From positions 2,902,643 through 2,966,642 of the forward strand of contig CP054186.1 in the NCBI GenBank assembly GCA_015200025.1: DNA of 64,000 nt, read 5' to 3'. Under the pieces are notes generated by a model that saw nothing but the letters and a program-made list of their open reading frames with translations, was not told the DNA's origin and searched no databases. A program made the position numbers and the translations under genes. This document shows, piece after piece, positions 27,819 through 36,425 of this stretch (the stretch's first letter is position 1; every line of letters starts with the position of its first letter). This DNA comes from Phycisphaeraceae bacterium. GTDB taxonomy: Bacteria > Planctomycetota > Phycisphaerae > Phycisphaerales > UBA1924.

Positions 27819-29177
27819 TTAGGCGACGGCGTCGCCCCGGCGCGGGCCCTCGTGCCCGGGCTCGATCATCGCGAGGAAGAGGTGGTTGACGTTGGTCCCG
27901 GTGGGGCCGGTGATGATGAGGTCCGAGAGGGGGCGGAAGGCGGCGCGTGAGTCGTGGCGTGCGAGGGCGCCGGCGGCGTCGGCCTGGAGGGCCTCGGCGC
28001 GGCCGACGGTCGCGCGGTCGGCGATGGCGCCGGCGGGCGGTCCCGCGGGCCCGTCGCTGGGGTGCGGTGGCCCGTCGACCCCGTCGGTGCTCAGGGCCGC
28101 GATCGTCACGTCCGCCCGCCCCGCGATCACGAACGCCGACGCGAGCGCGAACTCGGTCGACGGGCCCCCGGCCCCGGTCGAGGCGCCGATGTTCACCGTC
28201 GGCTCGCCGCCCGCCAGCAGGCATAGCGGGCCCTGCTCGGCGTGTTCCAGTGCGAGCCTCGCGAACCGTTCCCCGGCCGCCTTGGACTCGCCCTTGATCC
28301 ACCCGGACAGAACCTTGGTCTGGTACCCGAGCCCTTCGGCGGCCCTGGCGGCCCGGTCGATGATCGCCCGGTTGTTCAGGATCACCCGGTAGACGACCCG
28401 CGACGGATCGGACGGCCCGCCTGCTCCCCCCCCGGCGGGCGGGTGTGCCGCGGCGTCGCGCAGGAACTCCGTCACGGCGGGGGCGGCGTCCGCGGCGCCG
28501 TGCGCGTCGAGGACCCTCAGGGCGTCGGCGGGGGTCGTGGGGTCGGGCGTCAGCGGGCCCGAGGCGATGGTGCCCGGGTCGTCGCCCTCGACGTCGGAGA
28601 TGACCAGCGCGACGATGCGCCGATGCGGGGCGACGAGGGCCAAACGACCGCCCTTGAGCCGTTCGATGTGCCGGCGAACGGTGTTGAGTTCGTGGACCGT
28701 GGCCCCCGCGTTCTGGAGGGTCCGGGTGACGCCCGCCACGTCGTCGATGGTCAAGGGGTCGCGGGGGAGCGTCAGGTGGGCGGACCCCCCGCCCGAGATG
28801 AGGCACAAGAGCGTGCGGCGGGCGGCGTCGTCGGGGGTGTCGCGGAGCCAGCGCTCGACGGACTCGGCGGCGGCGAGGGTGCGGGGCGTGGGGAGCGGGT
28901 GGTCGGCGCGGAAGGTCTTGAGGCTCGGGTTGAGCGCCGCGGCGCCGATGCGCTCGGGCACCGCGAGGACCCGGCCCCCTTCGAGCGCGGGCCCGAGTCG
29001 GCGACCGGCCGCCGCGGCCATGCCGACGGAGGCCTTCCCGAACGCGAGGATGTCGACGGACCGCGGGGGGGCGTGGTCGAGTTCTTCGGGCCAGGCGTCC
29101 AGAACGGCCCGCCCCGGGTCGGCGGCGTCGACCGCGGCCCGGATCACCGTCGCGAGATGTTGCCGTACCACGAGCAT
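27819..29177 (-). CDS. glycerate 2-kinase, MOFRL family
   Basis: 452 residues. N-terminal GckA/TtuD domain (ILAFGKASVGMAAAAGRRLG; LISGGGSAHLTLPRDPLTID; NTVRRHIERLKGGRLALVA; VISDVEGDDPGTIASGPLTP) and C-terminal MOFRL domain (LLAGGEPTVNIG; EFALASAFVI; ALSTDGVDGPP; TGPTGTNVNHLFLAM). It phosphorylates D-glycerate to 2-phosphoglycerate, feeding lower glycolysis. ATG 29177 (MLVVRQHLATVIRAAV) matches the family N-terminus. It runs convergent with flhA and in the same direction as the aminotransferase upstream. Confidence 0.9.
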   Translation of the reverse strand: MLVVRQHLATVIRAAVDAADPGRAVLDAWPEELDHAPPRSVDILAFGKASVGMAAAAGRRLGPALEGGRVLAVPERIGAAALNPSLKTFRADHPLPTPRTLAAAESVERWLRDTPDDAARRTLLCLISGGGSAHLTLPRDPLTIDDVAGVTRTLQNAGATVHELNTVRRHIERLKGGRLALVAPHRRIVALVISDVEGDDPGTIASGPLTPDPTTPADALRVLDAHGAADAAPAVTEFLRDAAAHPPAGGGAGGPSDPSRVVYRVILNNRAIIDRAARAAEGLGYQTKVLSGWIKGESKAAGERFARLALEHAEQGPLCLLAGGEPTVNIGASTGAGGPSTEFALASAFVIAGRADVTIAALSTDGVDGPPHPSDGPAGPPAGAIADRATVGRAEALQADAAGALARHDSRAAFRPLSDLIITGPTGTNVNHLFLAMIEPGHEGPRRGDAVA

Positions 29178-29266
29178 GGTCGCGCGGGCCCGGGCTCGAA
29201 CGCACCGGCCCGACACGCACAGCATACACCCGGCAGGGGTCCGGCGTGGCCGGACGCCCGACGCGT

Positions 29267-30478
29267 TCAGCCCGCGAGCGCGGCGCGGAGGCGTCGGATC
29301 GCCTCGTCGATGGTCTCGGTCCTCTTGCAGTACGCGAGGCGCACGAGGGCCGAGCCGTCGCCCGGGTCGCGGTAGAAGGCCCCGGGCGGGATGACGGCCA
29401 CCTTCGCGTGCTCGATCAGCCAGGCGGCCATGGCGCGGTCGCCCGGCGGGAGCCCCAGACGCCCGGAGACGCCCGTGTGGTCCGCCATCACGAAGTACGC
29501 CCCGTCGGAGCGGAAGACCCCGAACCCCAGCGAGGCCAGGGCCTCCGAGAGCCGGTCGCGGTTGGCGCGGAAGAGGTCGCGCGTGCGGGCGATGGTCTCC
29601 ACGCCGTGCTCGATGACGGCGGCGGCGCCGTGCTGGAGCGGTGTGGCGGTGGCGAAGGTCAGGTATTGGTGGGCCGAGCGGACCCCGGCGGTGAGCGAGG
29701 CCGGCCCGATGGCCCACCCGATCTTCCAGCCGGTGAGGTTGTAGCTCTTGCCCAGGCTGCCCAGGGTGAGGGTGCGTTCCCACATGCCCGGGAGCGTGGC
29801 GAGCGAGACGTGCGGGCGGGCGGGGTCGTAGGTGAGGTGCTCGTAGACCTCGTCGACGACCGCGATGACATCGTGCTCTCGGCAGAGCGAGGCGATGAGC
29901 CCGAGCTCCTCTCGGGAGAAGACCTTGCCGGTGGGGTTGTGCGGGGTGTTGAGGAGGATCATCCGCGAGCCCCGGATCGCGCGCCGGAGTTCGCCCTCGT
30001 CGAAGGCGAACCCGCGCGGGCCGGGGGGCGTCGCGGGCGGTTCGGGGCGGAGCGAGACCGCGCGGACCATCGCCCCGCCCATGGCGGCCACGGCGCGGTA
30101 ACTGTCGTAGAAGGGCTCGAACATCACCAGCCCGTCGCCGGGATCGAGCAGCCCCAGGACCGACGCGGCGATGGCCTCGGTGCACCCGCTGGTGACGGTG
30201 ACCTCCGAGTCGGGATCGACGGGCAGCCCCGCGCGCGCGGACCAGGCGCGGGCGACGGCGGCGCACAGCAGCGGGATGCCGGCCATGCGGGCGTACTGGC
30301 TGTGCCCGGCGCGGATCGCCCCGATGGCGGCGTCCTTGGCGAGTTCGGGCCCGTCGAAGTCGGGGAACCCCTGCGCGAGGTTGACCGCGCCGTGGCGAGC
30401 GGCCAGGGCGGTCATCTCGGTGAAGATGGTGGTCCCCAGGGGGGCCAGCGCGCGGGAAACCCGTGGCGGGTGCGTCAT
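29267..30478 (-). CDS. pyridoxal-phosphate-dependent aminotransferase, class I/II
   Basis: 403 residues. Fold-type I aminotransferase with NLAQGFPDFDGP, the tyrosine-bearing QYARMAGIPLL, NTPHNPTGKVFSREEL, VDEVYEHLTYD and PLP lysine in SLGKSYNLTGWKIGWAIG; the C-terminal arginine is in LVRLAYCKR. The QGFPDF...Y pattern resembles the kynurenine/methionine (YbdL, KAT) subgroup, which transaminates aromatic or sulfur amino acids; exact specificity is not readable. Its ATG overlaps the stop of the upstream pdeM-like gene, so the two are probably co-transcribed. Confidence 0.85.
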   Translation of the reverse strand: MTHPPRVSRALAPLGTTIFTEMTALAARHGAVNLAQGFPDFDGPELAKDAAIGAIRAGHSQYARMAGIPLLCAAVARAWSARAGLPVDPDSEVTVTSGCTEAIAASVLGLLDPGDGLVMFEPFYDSYRAVAAMGGAMVRAVSLRPEPPATPPGPRGFAFDEGELRRAIRGSRMILLNTPHNPTGKVFSREELGLIASLCREHDVIAVVDEVYEHLTYDPARPHVSLATLPGMWERTLTLGSLGKSYNLTGWKIGWAIGPASLTAGVRSAHQYLTFATATPLQHGAAAVIEHGVETIARTRDLFRANRDRLSEALASLGFGVFRSDGAYFVMADHTGVSGRLGLPPGDRAMAAWLIEHAKVAVIPPGAFYRDPGDGSALVRLAYCKRTETIDEAIRRLRAALAG

Positions 30479-31221
30479 GCCCGCATCGTACCGGCACGCC
30501 CGCGGGCCCAGGGGTTGGGGGCCTCGAAGACCTCGCCCGGGGCGCAGGCGAAGAGGCGGTCGTCCGGCCGGCAGGCGCGGGCGACCCCGCCGGTGAAGCG
30601 GCTGAACGCGGGAAGGATGAGCCGCGTCGGGCCTACGACGAACGCCGGGAGTTTGATCGTCTGCCCCGCGCGGGTGAAGGCCACGGCCGGGTGCTCGTGC
30701 CCGGAGACCACGAACCCGCCCACGGGCTCGGCCGGGGGGATGTGCTCGAAGGTCAGCCCCGCGTGGTCCCAGCGCTCGCCGGCGAGGGTGAGGCGCCAGG
30801 CGTGGGCGACGGCGCGGGCCTTGCCGTCGTGGTTCCCGCGGACGAGGACCCACTCGTGCGGGTGGGCGTCCCGCCAGCGGGCGACGTCGTCGATCATGGG
30901 GGCGGTGAGCCCCGCGTGGGCGTGGAGCAGGTCGCCGACGATGACGACGCGTTGAGCCCCCGAGCGTTCGAGCGCCCGCGCGAGCCGGGCCAGGTCGTCG
31001 CGGAGCACGCCCCGCGCGACGTGCTCGGGCACGGGGGCCCCGTCGGAGGCGGCCAGGGCGTCGGCCTTGCCCAGGTGGAGGTCGGCCAGGATCAGCGTCG
31101 ATTCGGCGGGCCAGTCGGCGCACCGCTCGGGCATCAGAGCGAGGACCGCAGCCCCCGGGGTTTGCGCGCCACCCGAGGCCTGGGCGGGTCCGACGGGGAT
31201 GAGGGTGTCGCGCGGTCCCAT
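30475..31221 (-). CDS. pdeM: ligase-associated DNA damage response endonuclease PdeM-like
   Basis: 248 residues, calcineurin-like metallophosphoesterase. Metal-ligand motifs LILADLHLGKADAL, VIVGDLLHAHAGL, VLVRGNHDGKARA and VVSGHEHPAVAF. This subgroup usually sits with an Lhr-like helicase, an exonuclease and an ATP-dependent DNA ligase; here only the helicase is adjacent. Two starts are possible: ATG 31221 (used, because the residues before MPERCADWP resemble the family's first strand) overlaps the helicase 3' end by 88 bases, while ATG 31134 would give a four-base-type overlap. Confidence 0.82.
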   Translation of the reverse strand: MGPRDTLIPVGPAQASGGAQTPGAAVLALMPERCADWPAESTLILADLHLGKADALAASDGAPVPEHVARGVLRDDLARLARALERSGAQRVVIVGDLLHAHAGLTAPMIDDVARWRDAHPHEWVLVRGNHDGKARAVAHAWRLTLAGERWDHAGLTFEHIPPAEPVGGFVVSGHEHPAVAFTRAGQTIKLPAFVVGPTRLILPAFSRFTGGVARACRPDDRLFACAPGEVFEAPNPWARGRAGTMRA

Positions 31222-33698
31222 GGAGCCCTCATCTTTGCCAGCCTCTGCTCGAGTGTCTCGCCCGAGAACAGGGCCGAGACGCGTTCGACGATCAGCGGGT
31301 AGGCCAGGGGTGTCGGGCGGGGCGGGGCGACGATGCGGAGCCGTCCCGACGAGGCCGCCGAGCCGAGACGGCCCATGGTGCGGGCGAGCCGGGAGTGCTC
31401 GAACTGTCGTTCGAGGACCTCGCGCCGGGCCTGGAGCAAGAGCAGGTTCCCCGGGTCGAACTCGGCGAAGACGTCGTAGATGAGGGAACTCGACGCCTGG
31501 GTCTGCCGCCCGCGGACGCGGGACCCGGGGTAGGACTGGAAGACCAGCCCCGAGACCCGCGCGACCTCGCGGAACTGCGACTTGGCGATCTCGGCGACGT
31601 TGACCGATTCCAACGCGTCGGCGGCGAGGGTCGCGGGGTCGAAGAGGTCCGGGGTCAGCAGCGTCTCGAACGGGACGTCGTCGGCGGTGAGCAGCTCGAA
31701 CCCGTAGTCGTTGACGGACGCGGCGAACGTCGCCGGGCAGCGTCGCGTGAGGCGGAGGGCCGTGATCGCCGCGAGGCCCGCGTGGACGAGCCGCCCGGCG
31801 AAGGGGAAGAGGAACAGGTGGGTCCCCTCGCGCGTCCGGCAGACCTCGGCGAGCACCTCGTCGGGGCCGGGGATGATCGAGAGGTGGCGTTGGGCGTCGA
31901 TGAGCGGCATCGCGCGGGCCAACTCGGGCTCATCGGGGCCCGGGGGCGGCGGGGCGCAAGCCCGGGCCAGTGAGGCCCGGACCATCTCGCCGAGGCGTTC
32001 GGTGATGGGCAGTTTGGTCCCGGCCCAATGCGGGGTGAGCGAGGTCGATCCACCCGCGGGCTCGGCCCAGCATGTCAGGTTCTCGAGCTTGACGAAGCGG
32101 AGCACGCGCCCCGAGAAAATGAACCGCTCGCCCGGGCGGAGGACCGCGGCGAACCCCTCCTCGACGCTGCCCAGCCGCCAGCCCGAGCGGAGCCGGACCT
32201 CGACCGTCGCGTCCGAGACGATCGTGCCGACGTTGAAGCGGTGGAGTGTCGCGAGGCGCTGGTCCGTGACGCGGTAGATCGTGCGGCCGTGCCCGTCGGC
32301 GACGGGCCTGACCTTCTTGAACCGTTCGTAGGCCGAGAGGGCGGCCCCGCCGTCGCGGACCATCGCGAGGACCCAATCGAACTCCTCGCGGGGCAGGTCG
32401 CGGTAACTCCACGCGAGGCGGACCTCGCGGAAGAGTTCGTCGGGGTCGAAGCCCCCGCCCATCGCGCAGGTGACCAGGTGCTGGGCGAGCACGTCGAGCG
32501 GGGCGTTGATCGGCTCGCGGGGCTCCATGACCCCCAGGGCGAGGGCCCGCCGGACCGCGTCGATCTCGATCAGTTCGAGGGCGTGCGTGGGGACGCAGAG
32601 GATCTCGCAGGGTTCGCCCGGGCGGTGGCTGGCGCGTCCGGCCCGCTGGACGATCCGCCCGATGCCCTTTGGGCTGCCGATCTGCACGGCCCGCTCGACG
32701 GGGGCGAAATCCACGCCCAGGTCGAGGGAGCTGGTCGCGACGACGAAGCGGACCGAGCCGTCCTTGATCCCCCCCTCGGCGCGCTCGCGTTCGTCGCGGT
32801 CGATCGAGCCGTGGTGGAGGGCGGTGATGGGCTCCCACTCGGGCCTCAAGGCCAGGAGCGCGCGGTGCCAGAGCTCGGCCTGCGCGCGCGTGTTCGTGAA
32901 GATCAGCGTGGGCTTCTCGGGGTCGAGGGCCTCGGCGACCTTGGGGAGCATCGAGAGGCCCAGGTGCCCGGCCCAGGGCAGGTCCACCCCCTCGTCGGGC
33001 AGGACCGACCGCACCACCACGGGGCGCACGATCGGCGCGGTGATGACGATGGGCTCGGGCCCGACGCCCACGAGGGCGCGGGCGGCGGCGTCCGCGTTGG
33101 CGATGGTCGCGGACATCCCCCAGACGCGGGCGCCGGGGGCGAAGGTTCGCAGGCGGGCGAGGGCCAGCTCGACCTGGGAGCCGCGTTTGGAGGCGAGCAA
33201 CTCGTGCCACTCGTCGACGATGACCGCTCGCAGTGTGGCGAAGAGGGCGCGTGCGTTCTCGCGGGTCAGGAGGATCGAGAGGCTCTCGGGCGTGGTGACG
33301 AGGACCTCGGGGAGCGACTGACGCTGGGCAGCGCGCACGGACGCGGCGGTGTCGCCGGTGCGCGTCTGGACGCGGGCGGGGAGGCCCAGGTCGCGCAGGG
33401 GGCGCTCGAGGGCGAGGGTGATGTCGCGGGCGACGGCCCGCAGCGGCGACACGTAGAGCACGCGTATGCCGGGGGGGGGCGGGCCGGGTGACGCGTCGCG
33501 GGCCTCATCGATGATCTCGGCCAAGGGGCCCCCGAAAGCGGCGTAGGTCTTGCCCGAGCCGGTGGGGACCTGGATCAGTCCGCCGCGGGCATCCGCGTAG
33601 GCTTTCCAGGCCCGCTCCTGGAACTCGTGGGGGCGCATGCCGTGCGCGGCGAACCACGCGCGGACCGCATCGGACCCCCCGGTCCGGGGCGAATCCAT
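31134..33698 (-). CDS. ligase-associated DNA damage response DEXH-box helicase (Lhr-like)
   Basis: 854 residues. Superfamily 2 helicase: Walker A in IQVPTGSGKTYAAFGGPLAE, motif Ia YVSPLRAVARDI, motif II VIVDEWHELLASKRG, motif III WGMSATIAN, motif IV LIFTNTRAQAELW, motif V SSLDLGVDFAPVERAVQIGS, motif VI GRIVQRAGRASHRPG. It is followed by winged-helix and Lhr-specific C-terminal regions (SRVRGRQTQASSSLIYDVF). Expected to unwind DNA during repair with PdeM. ATG 33698 was chosen; an upstream ATG at 33731 is possible. It faces a divergent photolyase across about 50 bases, so both may be part of a DNA-damage locus. Confidence 0.87.
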   Translation of the reverse strand: MDSPRTGGSDAVRAWFAAHGMRPHEFQERAWKAYADARGGLIQVPTGSGKTYAAFGGPLAEIIDEARDASPGPPPPGIRVLYVSPLRAVARDITLALERPLRDLGLPARVQTRTGDTAASVRAAQRQSLPEVLVTTPESLSILLTRENARALFATLRAVIVDEWHELLASKRGSQVELALARLRTFAPGARVWGMSATIANADAAARALVGVGPEPIVITAPIVRPVVVRSVLPDEGVDLPWAGHLGLSMLPKVAEALDPEKPTLIFTNTRAQAELWHRALLALRPEWEPITALHHGSIDRDERERAEGGIKDGSVRFVVATSSLDLGVDFAPVERAVQIGSPKGIGRIVQRAGRASHRPGEPCEILCVPTHALELIEIDAVRRALALGVMEPREPINAPLDVLAQHLVTCAMGGGFDPDELFREVRLAWSYRDLPREEFDWVLAMVRDGGAALSAYERFKKVRPVADGHGRTIYRVTDQRLATLHRFNVGTIVSDATVEVRLRSGWRLGSVEEGFAAVLRPGERFIFSGRVLRFVKLENLTCWAEPAGGSTSLTPHWAGTKLPITERLGEMVRASLARACAPPPPGPDEPELARAMPLIDAQRHLSIIPGPDEVLAEVCRTREGTHLFLFPFAGRLVHAGLAAITALRLTRRCPATFAASVNDYGFELLTADDVPFETLLTPDLFDPATLAADALESVNVAEIAKSQFREVARVSGLVFQSYPGSRVRGRQTQASSSLIYDVFAEFDPGNLLLLQARREVLERQFEHSRLARTMGRLGSAASSGRLRIVAPPRPTPLAYPLIVERVSALFSGETLEQRLAKMRAPWDRATPSSPSDPPRPRVARKPRGLRSSL

Positions 33699-33750
33699 GG
33701 GGCTCGGCCTGCCGGGGCGTGTCCGTGGCATCGGGCGTCGAAGGGTACGT

Positions 33751-35211
33751 ATGCGCACACTGGTGTGGTTTCGGTCGGACCTGCGGGCGGGGGACAACAC
33801 GGCGCTGTGGGAGGCGTCGCGTTCGTCGGCGGACGGGGTGGTGGGGCTGTACGTGGTCTCGCCGGGGGATTGGCGCCGGCACGAGGTGGCCCCGGCGCGG
33901 GTGGGCCTGATCCTGCGCACGCTGGCGGAACTCTCGGAGACCCTCGCGGGGCTCAACATCCCGCTGCGGATCGTGACGGCGCCGACCCCGGGCGTGGTGC
34001 CCGGGGCGGTGGTGGAGGAGGCGGTGCGGTGGCGGTGCGGGCGCGTGGCGTGGAACATCGAGTACGAGGTGAACGAGGCGGCCCGGGACGAGGCGACGGC
34101 GGGGCTGGCGCGCGCGCGAGGGCTGGAGGTCTCGACGCACCACGATCAGGTCGTGATCCCCCCGGCGGACATCCGCACGGGCGAGGGGCGGTTCTACACC
34201 GTGTTCACGCCGTTCCGACGCGCGTGGCTGGCGGCGTGGGCGGCGGTAGGTGGGGGGGGCGGGGTGGGTGTGGTGCCGACGCCCACGGCGCAGCGTCCGA
34301 TCGGCGTGGAGGGTTCGGCGGTGCCGGGGTCGGTGGCGGGCTTCGAGTCGCCGGTGGGGGCGGGGCGGTGGCCCGGCGGGGAGAGGGCGGCGGGGCGGGC
34401 GCTCGATGCGTTCGCCGCGTCGAGGATCGGGCGGTACAAGGCGGACCGGGACTACCCGGGGATCGAGGGGACGAGCGGGCTCTCGCCGTACCTGGCGGTG
34501 GGGGCGATTTCCCCCCGTCGGTGCGTTCACGCGGCGTTGTCGGCGGGGGGCGTGGAGCCCGCGAGGCTCGACGGGAAGGCCTTCGAGCGGATGCCGGCGG
34601 GCCCGGGTCATTGGCTGAGCGAGGTGGTGTGGCGGGAGTTCTACACGCACGTGCTGGTGGGGTACCCGCGGGTGTGCCGGGGTCGTGCGTTCCAGCCCGA
34701 GACGGACCGGTTGGCGTGGCGTGACGACGGGGCGGGGTTCGAGGCCTGGTGCGCCGGGCGGACGGGCGTGCCCATCGTGGACGCGGCGATGCGTCAGTTG
34801 CTCGGGACGGGGTGGATGCACAACCGCCTGCGCATGGTCGCGGCGATGTACCTGACCAAGAACCTGTTCATCGACTGGCGCCGCGGCGAGTCGTGGTTCA
34901 TGCGGAACCTGGTGGACGGGTATTTCGCGAGCAACAACGGCGGGTGGCAGTGGTCGGCGAGCACGGGGACGGACGCCGCGCCGTACTTCCGGATCTTCAA
35001 CCCGCTGAGCCAGAGCCGGACGTACGACCCCGACGGGGCGTTCATCCGGCGGTGGGTGCCGGAGCTGGCGAAGGTCGAGGGGGACGCGGTGCACGACCCG
35101 CACGGGGCGATGGGCCTGGCGGCGTCGAGGCTGGATTACCCGAGGCCGATCGTGGACCTCTCGACGAGCCGGGCGAGGGCGATCGGGGCGTTCAAGGCGC
35201 TGAGGGGCTGA
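33751..35211 (+). CDS. phrB: deoxyribodipyrimidine photolyase
   Basis: 486 residues. N-terminal antenna-binding domain (LVWFRSDLRAGDNTALWEAS) and C-terminal FAD domain (SRIGRYKADRDYPGIEGTSG; LSPYLAVGAISPRRC; WREFYTHVLVGYPRV; GRTGVPIVDAAMRQLLGTGW; NNGGWQWSASTGTDAAPY). It repairs UV cyclobutane pyrimidine dimers using light. ATG 33751 begins the canonical N-terminal strand. The 3' end overlaps the convergent DUF6263-like gene by 20 bases. Confidence 0.93.
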   Translation: MRTLVWFRSDLRAGDNTALWEASRSSADGVVGLYVVSPGDWRRHEVAPARVGLILRTLAELSETLAGLNIPLRIVTAPTPGVVPGAVVEEAVRWRCGRVAWNIEYEVNEAARDEATAGLARARGLEVSTHHDQVVIPPADIRTGEGRFYTVFTPFRRAWLAAWAAVGGGGGVGVVPTPTAQRPIGVEGSAVPGSVAGFESPVGAGRWPGGERAAGRALDAFAASRIGRYKADRDYPGIEGTSGLSPYLAVGAISPRRCVHAALSAGGVEPARLDGKAFERMPAGPGHWLSEVVWREFYTHVLVGYPRVCRGRAFQPETDRLAWRDDGAGFEAWCAGRTGVPIVDAAMRQLLGTGWMHNRLRMVAAMYLTKNLFIDWRRGESWFMRNLVDGYFASNNGGWQWSASTGTDAAPYFRIFNPLSQSRTYDPDGAFIRRWVPELAKVEGDAVHDPHGAMGLAASRLDYPRPIVDLSTSRARAIGAFKALRG

Positions 35212-36154
35212 TCGCGTCGGCCGGCCGGGCGGGGTCGGCCCTCTCGAACCGGTTCTCGGCCTTGACGGTCTGGCGGATGGGCTTGAGCGGGCTGCCCTCT
35301 TGCTTGGGCGTGACGAGGATCAGGATCTCGCTCTTGACCGAGCCCGTGATGGGGCGCGAGGTGGACGGGTCGACGAGGATCTCGCCGGCCCCGTCGCCGC
35401 CCTCGAGCGTGATGGTGAAGACCCGGCTCATCGGGGTCTCGGTGTCCTGAGTGAGGGTCGATTTGCTGGCGACGGTGATGCGGGCGGCGGGCGAGTCCCG
35501 GTGCGTGGCGGCGCCGGCGTAGGTGTAGGTTGAGGTGGTGGTGATGACGCCCAGGGTCGGGACCTTGTTGTTGATCGTGCGGGTCCAGGACTCGCCGGGC
35601 TTGACCTCGCGCCCGGGGAGCACGCCGAAGAACTGCTCGGCGGTCCGCTTCATCGTGTCGTCGGAGAACATGAGGCGGGCCTGGGAGGTGACGGCGGACT
35701 CGCCGGGCGAGGCCGACTGGGTCAGGAGCTTTTCGAGACCCTCGATCTCGGTCACCTCGCCCTCGGGCCCGACGGTCAGGCGGACCGAGGCCCCGACGAG
35801 CGTGGAGAAGAACTTGAACGCGGGGGCGTTGCCCTCGTCGTCCGTCGCCTGGGTGTCGAACTTCATCGCGCCCATCGGGGATTCGGTGTCGATCGCCAGG
35901 GCGCGGATGGTTTGTTCGACGAGGGCCCCGCCGCCGTCGGTGGTCTTGACGACCGCGAGGGTGTGCGTCATGCGCTGCTCGGTGCGGTTCTTGGATTCGA
36001 CCTGCCCGGTCGCGACGACCTCCTGCACGAACGTCGAGGTGTAGGTGGTCGCGTCGCCCGCCTTCCACGACCAGGCCAGACGGACCGGCTCATCACCGGC
36101 GGCGAGGGACGGGGCGGGCGACCAGAGCGCGGCGGCGACAAGCATGGTGATCAT
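35192..36154 (-). CDS. secreted DUF6263-like protein
   Basis: 320 residues with a short N-terminal signal sequence (MITMLVAAALWSPAPSLAAG). The remainder is a mainly beta protein: LAWSWKAGDATTYTSTFVQE at the start, repeated VSSTT-like strands, GVLPGREVKPGESWTRT, and an ending with an EGSPLKP segment. The layout resembles planctomycete exported proteins assigned to DUF6263, whose function is unknown. It is flanked by a photolyase (convergent, 20-base overlap) and the cbb3 operon (same strand, after a gap of about 115 bases). Confidence 0.6.
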   Translation of the reverse strand: MITMLVAAALWSPAPSLAAGDEPVRLAWSWKAGDATTYTSTFVQEVVATGQVESKNRTEQRMTHTLAVVKTTDGGGALVEQTIRALAIDTESPMGAMKFDTQATDDEGNAPAFKFFSTLVGASVRLTVGPEGEVTEIEGLEKLLTQSASPGESAVTSQARLMFSDDTMKRTAEQFFGVLPGREVKPGESWTRTINNKVPTLGVITTTSTYTYAGAATHRDSPAARITVASKSTLTQDTETPMSRVFTITLEGGDGAGEILVDPSTSRPITGSVKSEILILVTPKQEGSPLKPIRQTVKAENRFERADPARPADAISPSAP

Positions 36155-36269
36155 GGCGGTTCCTCGTGGGATTCAAGAGCCTGTTTCGGCCCTCGGTCCG
36201 GCGGAACGATAGTCCGGGGGAGGGGGTGCCCGTGAGGGTCCGATCATCGGCCCCGTGCCCGGCCACGCC

Positions 36270-36425
36270 CTACGGGCGGGCGTCGTCGTCGTCGTCGGCG
36301 AGCACCCGCAGCGGGGGGGTGTCCAGGTCGTCGAACTGGCCCGAACGGGTCGAGCGGATAAAGGCGACGACGGCGGCGAGGGCCATCACACCCGCCACGG
36401 GCAGGATGACGTACATCACTTCCAT
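36270..36425 (-). CDS. ccoS: cbb3-type oxidase assembly protein CcoS
   Basis: 51 residues, small membrane protein: MEVMYVILPVAGVMALAAVV followed by AFIRSTRSGQFDDLDTPPLR and an Asp-rich tail. The helix plus SGQFDDLDTP motif is diagnostic of CcoS/FixS, required for cofactor insertion into cbb3 oxidase. Its start overlaps the end of ccoI by ten bases; it is the last gene of the operon. Confidence 0.9.
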   Translation of the reverse strand: MEVMYVILPVAGVMALAAVVAFIRSTRSGQFDDLDTPPLRVLADDDDDARP

